From Paenibacillus soyae (GTDB lineage: Bacteria > Bacillota > Bacilli > Paenibacillales > Paenibacillaceae): 64,000 nt of DNA. The stretch is from positions 1 to 64,000 of the forward strand of contig NZ_JANIPJ010000012.1 in assembly GCF_024623455.1 (NCBI RefSeq). Reading direction: 5' to 3'. A program made the position numbers and the translations under genes. Positions 1 to 8,882 of this stretch are shown here, one piece after another (position 1 is the stretch's first letter; the number at the start of each line of letters is the position of its first letter). The notes beneath the pieces were generated by a model, which searched no databases, was not told the origin of the DNA, and saw nothing but the letters and a program-made list of their open reading frames with translations.

Positions 1-31
1 TTTACTGGTAGTTAGATTACAAGCGAGAAAA

Positions 32-57
32 GTCTGTCAAAAAACTTTTTGACAGAC
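32..57. terminator. Hairpin, probable terminator of an upstream gene
   Basis: A perfect 12-bp stem, GTCTGTCAAAAA paired with TTTTTGACAGAC, with a two-base centre. The T-run is inside the stem rather than after it, so direction is unclear. It may end a gene lying left of the window. Confidence 0.4.
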
Positions 58-132
58 CCTTATTCAAGTGCGTCAAAAACGTAGGAGCGACACAGACGCT
101 TGACAGGTTTCGTTCATATCAAGGGCTCTCAG

Positions 133-168
133 TTCCGCAACAGTCACGACTTCCGCAACATTCACGAC
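133..168. repeat. 18-bp tandem repeat, two copies
   Basis: TTCCGCAACAGTCACGAC (133-150) is followed directly by the same 18 bases with one change (151-168). It lies about 100 bases before the MoxR start. No function is evident. Confidence 0.7.
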
Positions 169-265
169 TTGGGTTCAAGCACCTGTGCAAGCATCCGTTC
201 AGATACCGGTTCACGTAAGTAATGAACGTAAGAGTAAAGTCAATTCATAAGTGAGGAGCCTGTGC

Positions 266-1255
266 ATGATCGAATCGAAGGAACAGCTGGAAGCGGCTGC
301 AAGTAAGATCGCGCAGCTGAAGAGCGAAATCGCGAAGGTGATCGTCGGACAGGAGATGGTCGTGGAGCAGCTGCTCTGGTGTTTGCTCGCCGGCGGGCAC
401 GCTCTGCTGGAGGGAATTCCGGGACTCGGCAAAACGATGCTGGTCCGAACCGTGGCCGATACCGTGTCGCTGCGTTTTTCCCGCATCCAGTTCACGCCGG
501 ACTTGATGCCGTCCGATATTACCGGCACGACGTTAATGGAGTTCGGCACGCAAGGCGCCGCCTCGCAAAGGTTCCAGCCCGGACCGATCTTCGGTAACCT
601 GGTGCTGGCCGACGAGATTAACCGGGCGACGCCGAAGACGCAAAGCGCGCTGCTCGAGGCCATGCAGGAAGGAACGGTTACGGCTGGCGGGGAGACGCAT
701 GTGCTGCCGAAGCCTTTTTTCGTGCTGGCCACGCAGAATCCGATCGAGCAAGAAGGCACGTACCCGCTGCCGGAAGCGCAGCTGGACCGCTTCTTGCTGA
801 AGATCGGTGTCGAATATCCGACGCGCGAGGAGTTGAAGGAAATCGTCCTGCGCACGACCACTCTCTCCCAGCCCAAGGCCAGCGTTGCGATGACGGGCGA
901 GGAGCTGATTCACATCCAGCAGCTGGCCAAAGGGCTTCTCGTTGCCGACGACGTGCTCGACCTGGCCGTGAGACTCGTTATGATGACGCATCCGGAAGAA
1001 GCCGACGCGCCGGAGGACGTGAAGCGGTATGCCCGGTTCGGCGCAGGTCCCCGCGCCATACAAGCGTTGATCGCGGTAAGCAAAGTTCGCGCCTTAAGCC
1101 ATGGCAGGCTGCACGTTTCCTGGAATGACCTGCGGACGGCAGCGCTGCCGATTCTGCGTCATCGCATCGTGCTTACTTATGAGGCGCAGGCTCTCGGGCT
1201 TACGGCGGACAAGCTGACCCGATCGATCCTTGAAGCGATAGAGGCGTCGCGATGA
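266..1255 (+). CDS. MoxR-family AAA+ ATPase
   Basis: This is a MoxR-type AAA+ ATPase, a chaperone-like protein usually paired with DUF58 and VWA proteins. Walker A (GIPGLGKT) is at about residues 50-57, Walker B (LVLADE) at about 112-117, and the sensor-1 region (ATQNP) near residue 155. The length of 329 residues fits the family. A GTG at 251 would add five residues, but the GAGGAG ribosome site lies inside that extension and is well spaced for the ATG at 266. Its stop overlaps the DUF58 start by 4 bases (ATGA), so the two are translationally coupled. The substrate is unknown; the neighbours suggest it acts on the VWA proteins that follow. Confidence 0.93.
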   Translation: MIESKEQLEAAASKIAQLKSEIAKVIVGQEMVVEQLLWCLLAGGHALLEGIPGLGKTMLVRTVADTVSLRFSRIQFTPDLMPSDITGTTLMEFGTQGAASQRFQPGPIFGNLVLADEINRATPKTQSALLEAMQEGTVTAGGETHVLPKPFFVLATQNPIEQEGTYPLPEAQLDRFLLKIGVEYPTREELKEIVLRTTTLSQPKASVAMTGEELIHIQQLAKGLLVADDVLDLAVRLVMMTHPEEADAPEDVKRYARFGAGPRAIQALIAVSKVRALSHGRLHVSWNDLRTAALPILRHRIVLTYEAQALGLTADKLTRSILEAIEASR

Positions 1256-2241
1256 AGCTTCAGGCATCCTCGGCGATAACGGCCGAAGCCGCGCTTAAGC
1301 TTTTGTTTCCCGATCTATCGGTGCTTGCGCTAGCGGAACGTCTCCGGCTGTCATCGGGGAACCGCATTCGCGGCACGATGGCCGGCAAGCGGCGGTCCGT
1401 AACGCTCGGAGGCTCGCAGGAATTCGCGGATTATCGCCCGTATTCGCCTGGAGACGATACGCGGCGCATCGATTGGAATGTGTACGGGAGAACCGGCCGC
1501 GCTTACGTGCGGCAGTATTGGGACGAGCAGGAGCTGCATGCCCATTTGTACGTGGATGCTTCTCGTTCGATGTCATTTGCCGGCGGATCTGCCGTCAGCA
1601 AGCTGCAATATGCCCTTCGATTGGCGGCGCTTGTCGGTTTTGCCGCGCTTGCCGGCGACGACCGCGTTACGGTACGCGCGTTCGATGAGCAAACCATGGG
1701 AATGGAGCTCCCGGCTTTGCAGGGAAGGCCGGCTTTTACGAAGCTGTATCGATTTCTGGCCGGCATGTTCGCCGAAGAAAGCCGGTCATCGGGCGGCGGC
1801 GCGACCCGTTCGGACCGCCCGGATGTCGGGGCAAGCGATCTGACGCTACCGTTCGGAATGCCGGGTGCCCTTCCAAGAAGGGCAGGCGTAACATGGCTGT
1901 TCACGGACGCGATGTTCGAGTCCGGATTGCGCGAAACGCTGCTTACGCTATCGTCGACCGGGCAGCAGGTCGTGTTCGTCCATTTGCTTTCCCCGGAAGA
2001 GGTGGACCCTAGCTTAAGCGGAGAGCTGAAGCTAGTGGACAGCGAGCTGGGGACGGGGAAGGAAGTCGCTATTTCGGAGAAGCTGCTGCGGGAGTATCGG
2101 GCATCCGTGAGAGCCTACCAGGAACAATTGACGGCGACGTGCGCCGAGCTCGGAGCCTCGTACGTTTTTTTGGAGACGGGCATGTCGATGACGGAGGCTT
2201 TGCAGCGATTGCTCGCCCTCCCCGGAGGGCTGAAGAAGTAG
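1252..2241 (+). CDS. DUF58 domain protein
   Basis: This 329-residue protein carries the DUF58 signature at about residues 58-90 (EFADYRPYSPGDD, then RRIDWN), followed by a VWA-like fold beginning with a DASRSM segment near residue 102, which resembles a MIDAS metal site. DUF58 proteins are the constant partner of MoxR ATPases. The family role is thought to be assembly or activation of membrane or envelope complexes, and the precise function here is unknown. The start overlaps the MoxR stop. A 107-bp gap with a duplicated hairpin separates it from the next gene. Confidence 0.9.
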   Translation: MKLQASSAITAEAALKLLFPDLSVLALAERLRLSSGNRIRGTMAGKRRSVTLGGSQEFADYRPYSPGDDTRRIDWNVYGRTGRAYVRQYWDEQELHAHLYVDASRSMSFAGGSAVSKLQYALRLAALVGFAALAGDDRVTVRAFDEQTMGMELPALQGRPAFTKLYRFLAGMFAEESRSSGGGATRSDRPDVGASDLTLPFGMPGALPRRAGVTWLFTDAMFESGLRETLLTLSSTGQQVVFVHLLSPEEVDPSLSGELKLVDSELGTGKEVAISEKLLREYRASVRAYQEQLTATCAELGASYVFLETGMSMTEALQRLLALPGGLKK

Positions 2242-2260
2242 CTTGCGGTTGATCGACCAT

Positions 2261-2333
2261 TATGCTTACGAAGTGAGTTTTTCTTCGAAAAACTAAGCTT
2301 ATGCTTACGAAGTGAGTTTTTCTTCGAAAAACT
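2261..2333 (+). repeat. Two identical 34-bp copies of a hairpin-forming leader sequence
   Basis: Positions 2261-2294 and 2300-2333 are identical, with a 39-bp period. Each copy can form one of two exclusive hairpins: AGTTTTTC with GAAAAACT around a TTC loop, or CGAAG with the CTTCG of the same copy. The second copy ends just before the ribosome site (AGGAGGTG, about 2336-2343) of the downstream VWA gene, so it is placed to affect translation. That effect is an inference. Confidence 0.75.
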
Positions 2334-2348
2334 GTAGGAGGTGATAGC

Positions 2349-4337
2349 TTGCAATTTCTATCCGCGGCTTCGGCGTGGTTTGCGGCGGCGCTTCCCCTTA
2401 TCGCGCTGATGTACCTATTGAAGAGGACCTATCGGGAGACCGAGGTGGCCAGCCATTTGCTATGGCGGCGGCTGCTGCAGGAGCAGGAAGCGAACAGGCC
2501 GTGGCAGAGATTGCGCGGGCGATTGCTGCTGCTCCTGCAGCTGCTTGCGGCGCTGCTGCTCGTGCTGGCCCTGATGGAGCCGGCCGCGCTGCGACCGGCC
2601 GGCTCGAAGGGGCATGCCGTGCTGGTTATGGACCGATCGGGAAGTATGGCCGAAGTATCGGCCGAAGCGGCGGGGGCGGAACGGAGCACCCGGTTCGAGG
2701 AAGCGGTACAAGCGGCGAAGCAGTGGATCGCGCAGCAGCCTGGCGGACGGCCGATCAGTCTTATCGCCTCCGGAGCCGAGCCGATGGAGCTGGCATCCGC
2801 GGAGACCGACCACGAGTCCATCATTCGGTTGCTGGACGAGATTAGGCCATTTTATGGGAATACGGATAATGCCGCCGCCTTGTCGTTAGCGGACTCTTTG
2901 CATCTAGGCGAAGAGGATGGCATCACGCTGCTGTTTACGGACGGCCGATGGCGCGACGCGGAGGAGGCGAATCAGCTCGCGTTGAACGCGGCTGCGGAGA
3001 TTAGAAGGATTGGCGCCGAGGATCGGCCGGACAACGGCTCGATTATTCAGATGGGCATCGCTTCGGATTCGTCCGACAACCATCTCCTGCATGCGACGGT
3101 GACGGTTCAAAACAATGGAAGCGGGGAGAAAACCTTCACCGTTCGATTGCTCGCCGTCCAAGAAGACGGGAGCAGCGAAGCCGCGCGGGAGCTGCAGCTC
3201 GCGGTTCCTCCCGGGGAATGGAGAAGCGCCGAGGCTTCAGGTCTTCCTCCCGCGGACTACTACAAGGCCCAGCTGCTCCCCGCCGTGGATGGCGTGTCGG
3301 CGGACAACTTGGCCTACGGTTTTCCGGCGGTTCGGCAGAGCAGCAGAACGCTGCTCGTGACGGAGGGTAATTTGTTTCTGGAGAAGGCACTGATGCTGGC
3401 GGGCGTGCAGCCCGTAAAGATCCATCCGGATGCCGCCGCGCCGTCCGAAGAGTCCGCGCAGGCTATCGATTGGATCGTGGTCGACGGGAATTACGAGAGA
3501 TTATCGCAGGATGCAGGCTGGGAGAAGCTGCTGAGCGGAAAGCCGCTTTGGCTGATCGATCATCCCGAGAATGAAGCTCCGACTACCGCCGTTCCGAAGC
3601 ATGCCGCCGTAGAAGCGGCCGAGCATCCCGTTACCTCATACATTACGCTTCAAGACACGCATATTGGCAAGCTTCATGTGCCGCTATCCGATGAGGTTGA
3701 CTGGGGGGCGCCGATCCTAACGTTCGGCGAGATACCGGCCATCTTCGCAGGCTCCGAACAAGGAAGGCCGAGACTGCGTTATACGTTCAATCTGCAGGAC
3801 ACGGACTTGCCGCTTCGACCGGAGTTTCCCGTCTTGATCGTGCAGTCCGCAGAATGGATGAGCGGAGGGTCGCTCGGCGACCTCGGCGTCGTCCAAGCTG
3901 GCGGCGCGGTTGAAATCCCGTTTCGTTCGGAGACGGCGCGTGCCGAATGGGAGGCGGTCGAGCTGTTAGACGCCGGAGTTGGGGCAGCAGGCACAACAGC
4001 GAAGCAGAATCTACCGGCTATCGATCTGACTGCGTCCAGCCAAGAAGCGCCGTCCATTCCCGGCTTGTACAGACTTCTCGAAACAGGTAGCGATGGCGAA
4101 ATGGCGGGCAGCCGTTATTTGGCCGTTAAGCCGGATTACGCGGAATTCGCGTCTGGACAAGGCGACGAAGGGCTGCTCACGCTGCAGTATCGTTCGGACG
4201 GAGGAGATGCCGCCGCGCCGGACAACGATTCCGGAGCTCCGCTAGTCCAGGAGCCTCTGCTGCTATGGGCCGTATTGGCCGTGCTCCTCGTGATGCTGAT
4301 GGAATGGGAGGTGTATCGCCGTGGGCATGCAGGCTAA
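2349..4337 (+). CDS. BatA-like membrane protein with VWA domain
   Basis: A 662-residue membrane protein. Residues 1-80 match the BatA-type N-terminal region with two hydrophobic segments (about 8-24 and 58-76). A VWA domain follows, with the metal-site motif DRSGSM at residues 95-100. A final membrane helix lies near residues 634-652. The start is TTG at 2349, chosen because an excellent AGGAGGTG sits a few bases upstream; there is no in-frame ATG near it. It overlaps the next gene by 17 bases. With MoxR, DUF58 and the following VWA protein it probably forms one envelope complex. The partner and cargo are unknown. Confidence 0.88.
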   Translation: MQFLSAASAWFAAALPLIALMYLLKRTYRETEVASHLLWRRLLQEQEANRPWQRLRGRLLLLLQLLAALLLVLALMEPAALRPAGSKGHAVLVMDRSGSMAEVSAEAAGAERSTRFEEAVQAAKQWIAQQPGGRPISLIASGAEPMELASAETDHESIIRLLDEIRPFYGNTDNAAALSLADSLHLGEEDGITLLFTDGRWRDAEEANQLALNAAAEIRRIGAEDRPDNGSIIQMGIASDSSDNHLLHATVTVQNNGSGEKTFTVRLLAVQEDGSSEAARELQLAVPPGEWRSAEASGLPPADYYKAQLLPAVDGVSADNLAYGFPAVRQSSRTLLVTEGNLFLEKALMLAGVQPVKIHPDAAAPSEESAQAIDWIVVDGNYERLSQDAGWEKLLSGKPLWLIDHPENEAPTTAVPKHAAVEAAEHPVTSYITLQDTHIGKLHVPLSDEVDWGAPILTFGEIPAIFAGSEQGRPRLRYTFNLQDTDLPLRPEFPVLIVQSAEWMSGGSLGDLGVVQAGGAVEIPFRSETARAEWEAVELLDAGVGAAGTTAKQNLPAIDLTASSQEAPSIPGLYRLLETGSDGEMAGSRYLAVKPDYAEFASGQGDEGLLTLQYRSDGGDAAAPDNDSGAPLVQEPLLLWAVLAVLLVMLMEWEVYRRGHAG

Positions 4338-7284
4338 TTCGGTTTGGGCGCTTCTTCTTCTTCTGCCTCTTATAGCTTATATCTGGTGGATGGTTCGCCG
4401 CACGCCAAGACTGAGCGGCGTCCGGAAGCTGGCGGTTGTTGCGACCCGTACTCTTACTCTCCTGCTTCTTATTGCGCTGGCGGCCGGACTGACGCCATAC
4501 CGAATGCAAGAGCAGCGGAACGTTGTTTTTGTCGCGGACCGTTCCGCCAGCATGAAGGGAGAGGAGCGGCAAGGAGCATGGATTGCGAAGGCATGGACGG
4601 AAAAGCCGGAGGAGGGCTTCGCCGGGATCGTCTCGACGGGTCTTCACGCCGTAGTCGACCGGCCGCTCGCAAGCGGCGCGCTGCCGAGCGGAGAGGCTTA
4701 CTCGTTCCGGACGGAGCTCGCGAGTTTCTATACGGATCTAGCGAAAGGCTTGCAGCTCGGCGCCGCGATGCTGAAGGAGCAGGGCGGAGGCCGCATCGTG
4801 CTGCTGTCGGACGGAGCGGAGAATGCCGGCGACGCCATGCGTCAGGCAAGATTGCTGCAGGATGCCGGCATACCCGTCGACGTCGTGCATTTGTCTTCGG
4901 AGCTTGCCCGCGACGCGTCGATCGAGGAGCTCCGGGTGCCCGGCGTACTGAAGCAGGGGGAAACGTTCAGCTTCGAGCTTGCCATTCGCAGCACGTTCGC
5001 GGGCGAAGCCGAGCTCCGGCTCTATGAGGATGATCGCGAGCTCGCCGTCTCGAAGGTGATGCTCGAACGCGGAGACAATCGCTTTGCCATGCAGAACGTA
5101 GCGATCGAACCGGGCTTTCACCGGTATCGCGCCGAGGTGGCCGCCGCGGGAGACGAGCAATCCGCGAACGACGCCGCCCACGCTTTCGGCAGGGTCGGCG
5201 GCCCGCCGAAGGTTCTCATCGTGGAAGGAAAGCCGGGCTCGTCGGTTAATATCGAAGCCGCGATGACCGCATCGCTGATCGGGCATGAGACGATCGGACC
5301 GGAGCAGTTATCCCGTGAGCTCGCTTCATATGCCGCATATGACAGTATAATTCTTCATAACGTGCCCGCGACAAGGATCGCGGAGCAGCCGATGGAATGG
5401 CTGGCCAAGGCAACGGGCGACTACGGCGTCGGACTCGTGATGCTTGGCGGAGACGAAAGCTTCGGTCTGGGCGGGTATTTCCAAACGCCGGTGGAACGGG
5501 CCCTGCCCGTCTACATGGATCTGAAGGGGCGGAAGCAAATGCCTTCCTTGGGACTTGTTCTTGTTATCGACCGGTCCGGCAGCATGGGGGACGGCAAGCT
5601 GGAGCTGGCCAAGGAAGCGGCCATGCGAACCGTAGAATTGCTGAGAGACGCGGATACGGTGGGCGTCGTCGCCTTCGACTCCATGCCCTGGTGGGTCGTC
5701 GAGCCGACGCCGCTCACGAACAGGGATGAGGTGCTGGAGAAGATTCAAGGCATCCAGGCGGAAGGCGGCACCGAGATCTATTCCGCTCTCGACTCAGGGT
5801 ACCAAGGGCTGCTTCAGCTCGATGCTCAGCGCAAGCACATGATTCTGCTGACGGACGGTCAATCATCGACCAACATGAATTATCGGACGATTACGGACGC
5901 AATGAATGAAAACGGGATGACCTTGTCGACGGTCGCAGTGGGAGACGGCGCGGATATAGCGCTGCTTGAACGGCTCGCGAACGACGGCAAAGGACGTTAC
6001 TATTTCACCCGGGATCAGAGCACGCTGCCGGCCATCTTCAGCCGGGAGACCGTCCTCATGTCCCGCACCTATATCGTCGACGGGACGTTCACCCCGGGGA
6101 TCGGCGACGCGGGAGCGTGGGGGCAGCTGTGGGAGCGCGGGGTGCCGCCGCTTCAAGCTTACGTGGCTACATCCCCGAAGGAAATGGCGGAGGTTGCCCT
6201 GTGGTCGGCCGACGAGGATCCCATTCTGGCGAGGTGGACGTACGGCGCCGGCCGTTCGGTCGCTTGGACAAGCGATGCGACGGGCAAGTGGGCGCCGGAT
6301 TGGGTGAAGTGGGAGCAGTTCCCCGAGGTGCTTACGGAATGGGTGAAATGGACCTTCCCGCAATTCGACAGCTCTCCGTACCGAATATCCACCTCTTTAT
6401 CGGGCGGCGAAGGAACGTTAATCGTAGAAGCGGCGGGCGGCGATTCCGGATTGGAAAGCGGTCTTGCGGCCGTTCTGCAGGATTCCGGCGGAGAAACGTT
6501 CGCGAGGCGATTGATGCCCGTTGCCCCCGGCCGTTACGAGGCGAGGCTGGAGTCGCTCGAGCCTGGCGCTTACTTAACGCAGATCGGCAGGCTTGGGGGA
6601 GCGGGGGAGAGCGCCGAGATCAGCGAAGGGATGACGGCGGGTTATGTCGTTCCGTACTCTCCCGAATACCGGATAGGCGGTCAAGACGGGTCGGAGCTGC
6701 TGCGCAGAATCGCGGAAGCGACGGGCGGGAGACAGCTTGGACCGGAGGATGCGGCGAGAAGCTTCCAGTTCGATCCGATCAAGCTGCGGGTTCCCTACGA
6801 CATATCCCGCGAGCTGTTGATTGCGGTGCTGCTGCTCTGGCTGCTGGATATCGCCCTGCGGCGATTGTCTCTCCCTTGGGGGCGGATTGGCGACGCGCTT
6901 CTCGCCCCATCCCGGACCGGCAAGCGCCAGTCCCTTCGCTCTCAAGGCGCCGCGCAGGAAAGCGCGATCGGCAGGATGAAGCAGCGAACGCAGGAGCGCA
7001 GCCGGTTCTACGGGGCCGGCGGCTTCTCTGACGCGAAGCCGGCGAAGACGGGCGGCGAGCCCCTCGAGGCGGAACGGAACAGAGCGGGCGCGCCTTCCTC
7101 CGAAGCCAATCGTCCGTCCCATTCCGCGGGGCAGATCCGGCGCGACGATCTTGCGGATCGCGCGAATTCGCAGACGCCGAAGCGGGTGCAGCCGCAGACA
7201 AACGGAAATTCTCCGGCGGACGCGCCGGAGCAGTCATCATCCATCCATCGCCTGCTCGCTGCCAAAAACAAAAACAAACGGTAA
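4321..7284 (+). CDS. Large membrane protein with two VWA-like domains and a GATase-like segment
   Basis: 987 residues. Two N-terminal membrane segments (about 8-24 and 38-56) are followed by a VWA-like region with DRSASM (about 73-78). Next comes a glutamine-amidotransferase-like segment (from about residue 295, VLIVEGKPGSS), then a full VWA domain with MIDAS motif DRSGSMGDG near residue 416. A membrane helix lies near 831-847. The last roughly 120 residues are charged, low-complexity and probably disordered. GTG at 4321 is preferred to ATG at 4327 because GGGAGGTG ends 7 bases before it. It is the last gene of the MoxR cluster. The family is known in Firmicutes and Planctomycetes but the function is not established. 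Confidence 0.88.
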   Translation: MGMQANSVWALLLLLPLIAYIWWMVRRTPRLSGVRKLAVVATRTLTLLLLIALAAGLTPYRMQEQRNVVFVADRSASMKGEERQGAWIAKAWTEKPEEGFAGIVSTGLHAVVDRPLASGALPSGEAYSFRTELASFYTDLAKGLQLGAAMLKEQGGGRIVLLSDGAENAGDAMRQARLLQDAGIPVDVVHLSSELARDASIEELRVPGVLKQGETFSFELAIRSTFAGEAELRLYEDDRELAVSKVMLERGDNRFAMQNVAIEPGFHRYRAEVAAAGDEQSANDAAHAFGRVGGPPKVLIVEGKPGSSVNIEAAMTASLIGHETIGPEQLSRELASYAAYDSIILHNVPATRIAEQPMEWLAKATGDYGVGLVMLGGDESFGLGGYFQTPVERALPVYMDLKGRKQMPSLGLVLVIDRSGSMGDGKLELAKEAAMRTVELLRDADTVGVVAFDSMPWWVVEPTPLTNRDEVLEKIQGIQAEGGTEIYSALDSGYQGLLQLDAQRKHMILLTDGQSSTNMNYRTITDAMNENGMTLSTVAVGDGADIALLERLANDGKGRYYFTRDQSTLPAIFSRETVLMSRTYIVDGTFTPGIGDAGAWGQLWERGVPPLQAYVATSPKEMAEVALWSADEDPILARWTYGAGRSVAWTSDATGKWAPDWVKWEQFPEVLTEWVKWTFPQFDSSPYRISTSLSGGEGTLIVEAAGGDSGLESGLAAVLQDSGGETFARRLMPVAPGRYEARLESLEPGAYLTQIGRLGGAGESAEISEGMTAGYVVPYSPEYRIGGQDGSELLRRIAEATGGRQLGPEDAARSFQFDPIKLRVPYDISRELLIAVLLLWLLDIALRRLSLPWGRIGDALLAPSRTGKRQSLRSQGAAQESAIGRMKQRTQERSRFYGAGGFSDAKPAKTGGEPLEAERNRAGAPSSEANRPSHSAGQIRRDDLADRANSQTPKRVQPQTNGNSPADAPEQSSSIHRLLAAKNKNKR

Positions 7285-7371
7285 CCCGGCGCCTGCCGGC
7301 ATGGACATTCGGCTCCGGGCGCGATACAATGCTATCGAATAGATGAATGTGACAGGAAGGATGTTGAAGCT

Positions 7372-7683
7372 ATGTTTCGCGAGATGACGGCAGCCGAGCT
7401 CCAAGATCAGCTTGAGCAAGGCGTAAAATTGAATTTGATCGACGTGCGGGAGCCGGACGAATGGATGGAAGGGCATATTAAGGAAGCGCGATTGATTCCT
7501 TTATCCCAATTTCAGGCCCGCGCGCATGAAGTGCATGACGTGGAAGGCGACGTCGTCTTTATATGCAGAAGCGGCGGCAGAAGCGGCAGAGTGTGCGAGT
7601 TTTTGGCCCTGCAGGGCTTCGACGTGACGAATGTGACGGGAGGCATGCTCGCTTGGACGGGCGATGTCGTGGAAGGCGAATAA
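7372..7683 (+). CDS. Single-domain rhodanese-like protein
   Basis: A 103-residue protein with one rhodanese fold. The active-site loop is intact, with the Cys of CRSGGRSG at about residue 65 expected to carry the persulfide sulfur. LIDVREPDEWMEGHI near residues 22-36 is the usual N-terminal rhodanese motif. No membrane segment is present, so it should be cytoplasmic. It is followed at once by a strong terminator, so it is probably a single-gene unit. It could serve in sulfur transfer or persulfide detoxification; nothing nearby fixes the substrate. Confidence 0.9.
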   Translation: MFREMTAAELQDQLEQGVKLNLIDVREPDEWMEGHIKEARLIPLSQFQARAHEVHDVEGDVVFICRSGGRSGRVCEFLALQGFDVTNVTGGMLAWTGDVVEGE

Positions 7684-7694
7684 GTTGTGCAAAT

Positions 7695-7728
7695 GCGGGA
7701 GCGGCGATAAGCCCGGCTCCCGCTTTTT
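7695..7728 (+). terminator. Intrinsic terminator after the rhodanese gene
   Basis: An 8-bp GC-rich stem, GCGGGAGC (7695-7702) with GCTCCCGC (7716-7723), is followed by five Ts. Confidence 0.85.
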
Positions 7729-7782
7729 GTTGCGGATGAGTGCGGCATGTGACGAGCCTGTTAAAATTCAATGTTAATTTTG

Positions 7783-7812
7783 TTTACATCGCATGGGGGA
7801 TCGGTATATATT
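7783..7812 (+). promoter_or_regulatory. Putative SigA promoter for adenosine deaminase
   Basis: TTTACA at 7783-7788 is followed by overlapping TATATA (7805) and TATATT (7807), giving spacings of 16 or 18. It lies 30 bases before the adenosine deaminase start, just after the preceding terminator. Confidence 0.5.
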
Positions 7813-7841
7813 AAATCATAAAACGACGAGGAGGGCGTGAA

Positions 7842-8882
7842 ATGGAGGATCGGATTCTGGCCATGCCAAAGGTGGATTTGCATGTGCATCTGGACGGAAG
7901 CGTGAGGCCGGAGACGGTCATCGCGCTGGCGAGGGAAGGCGGCCATAAGCTGCCCGCTTGGGACCCGGGGCTGCTTGCGCCTTATATGAGAGCGGAAGGC
8001 GACTGCGACAGCTTAACGGACTATTTAAGCAAATTTCATTTTGTCGGTCAGTTTCTTCATACCTCCTCGTCGCTGACAAGAACGGCTTATGAGGTCGTGG
8101 CGCAGTCGGCGGCCCATAACTGCCGGTATGTCGAGGTCCGGTTCGCGCCGCAGCTGCATCGCAAGCTGGGACTAAGCGTGGCGGATGCGATCCGCGCGGT
8201 GCTCGAAGGGCTGCGGCAAGGCGAACGCGACTTCGGCGTTGTCGCGAGGTGCATCGCGATCTGTCTCCGCGGCCACTCCGAAGAGCTGAACCGGGAAGTG
8301 ATCCGCGAAGCGGCTCATCTGCTCGGTAAGGGGGTCGTGGCGGTCGATCTTGCCGGAGCGGAAGCCGCGTACCCGCCGGAGCTCTACCGGGATATTTTCG
8401 CCATGGCCCGCGAGAGGGGGCTGCCGATCACGATTCACGCCGGCGAAGCGGCGGGCGCGTCCAGCGTTCGATCCGCCGTCGAGCTGCTTGGCGCGCAGCG
8501 AGTCGGGCATGGCGTTCGCATGAAGGAGGATCCGGCGGTCGTCGAGCTGATTCTTCGGGCAGGCATTCCACTGGAGATGTGCCCCAAGAGCAATCTGCAG
8601 ACGAAAGCCGCGGAAAGCTGGGTCTCGTATCCGCTGCGGGACTATTTCGACCGGGGCATTGCCGTCACCGTCAATACCGATAACCTAACCGTGTCGAATA
8701 CGACGATCACGCAAGAATACGCGCTGCTCCGCGACGAGCTGGGCTTCCGGGACGAGGAGCTTGCACAGATCGCGATGAACGGCGCCGCCGCCGCTTTCGT
8801 GCAGGGCGAGGAGAAGAGGCGGCTTCTCGAAGGGATGAAACGGGACATGGCCGAGTGGCTGGGCAGTCCGTCTGCTAGCTGA
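7842..8882 (+). CDS. add: Adenosine deaminase
   Basis: A 346-residue metal-dependent adenosine deaminase that converts adenosine to inosine in the cytoplasm. The metal-binding HVHLDGS is at residues 13-19, HAGEA near residue 200, and the TVNTDN motif near 275, all as expected for the family. The start at 7842 has a good GAGGAGGG ribosome site. It has its own promoter and sits beside the PucR regulator and the purine-degradation operon, feeding inosine and hypoxanthine into that route. The end overlaps the pucR stop by 8 bases in opposite orientation. Confidence 0.93.
   Translation: MEDRILAMPKVDLHVHLDGSVRPETVIALAREGGHKLPAWDPGLLAPYMRAEGDCDSLTDYLSKFHFVGQFLHTSSSLTRTAYEVVAQSAAHNCRYVEVRFAPQLHRKLGLSVADAIRAVLEGLRQGERDFGVVARCIAICLRGHSEELNREVIREAAHLLGKGVVAVDLAGAEAAYPPELYRDIFAMARERGLPITIHAGEAAGASSVRSAVELLGAQRVGHGVRMKEDPAVVELILRAGIPLEMCPKSNLQTKAAESWVSYPLRDYFDRGIAVTVNTDNLTVSNTTITQEYALLRDELGFRDEELAQIAMNGAAAAFVQGEEKRRLLEGMKRDMAEWLGSPSAS

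Larger units (their letters stand above)
1..265. other. Left-edge intergenic region, no gene seen
   Basis: I see no convincing coding region here. The stretch holds a hairpin near its left end (positions 32-57), a short tandem repeat (133-168) and the ribosome site of the MoxR gene (GAGGAG around 253-258). A TTGACA hexamer sits at 100-105 but no -10 box follows at the right distance, so I do not call a promoter. Confidence 0.5.

Noticed and set aside
100..130. TTGACA hexamer before the MoxR gene
   Set aside because: No -10 box follows at 16-18 bases, so a promoter is not supported.
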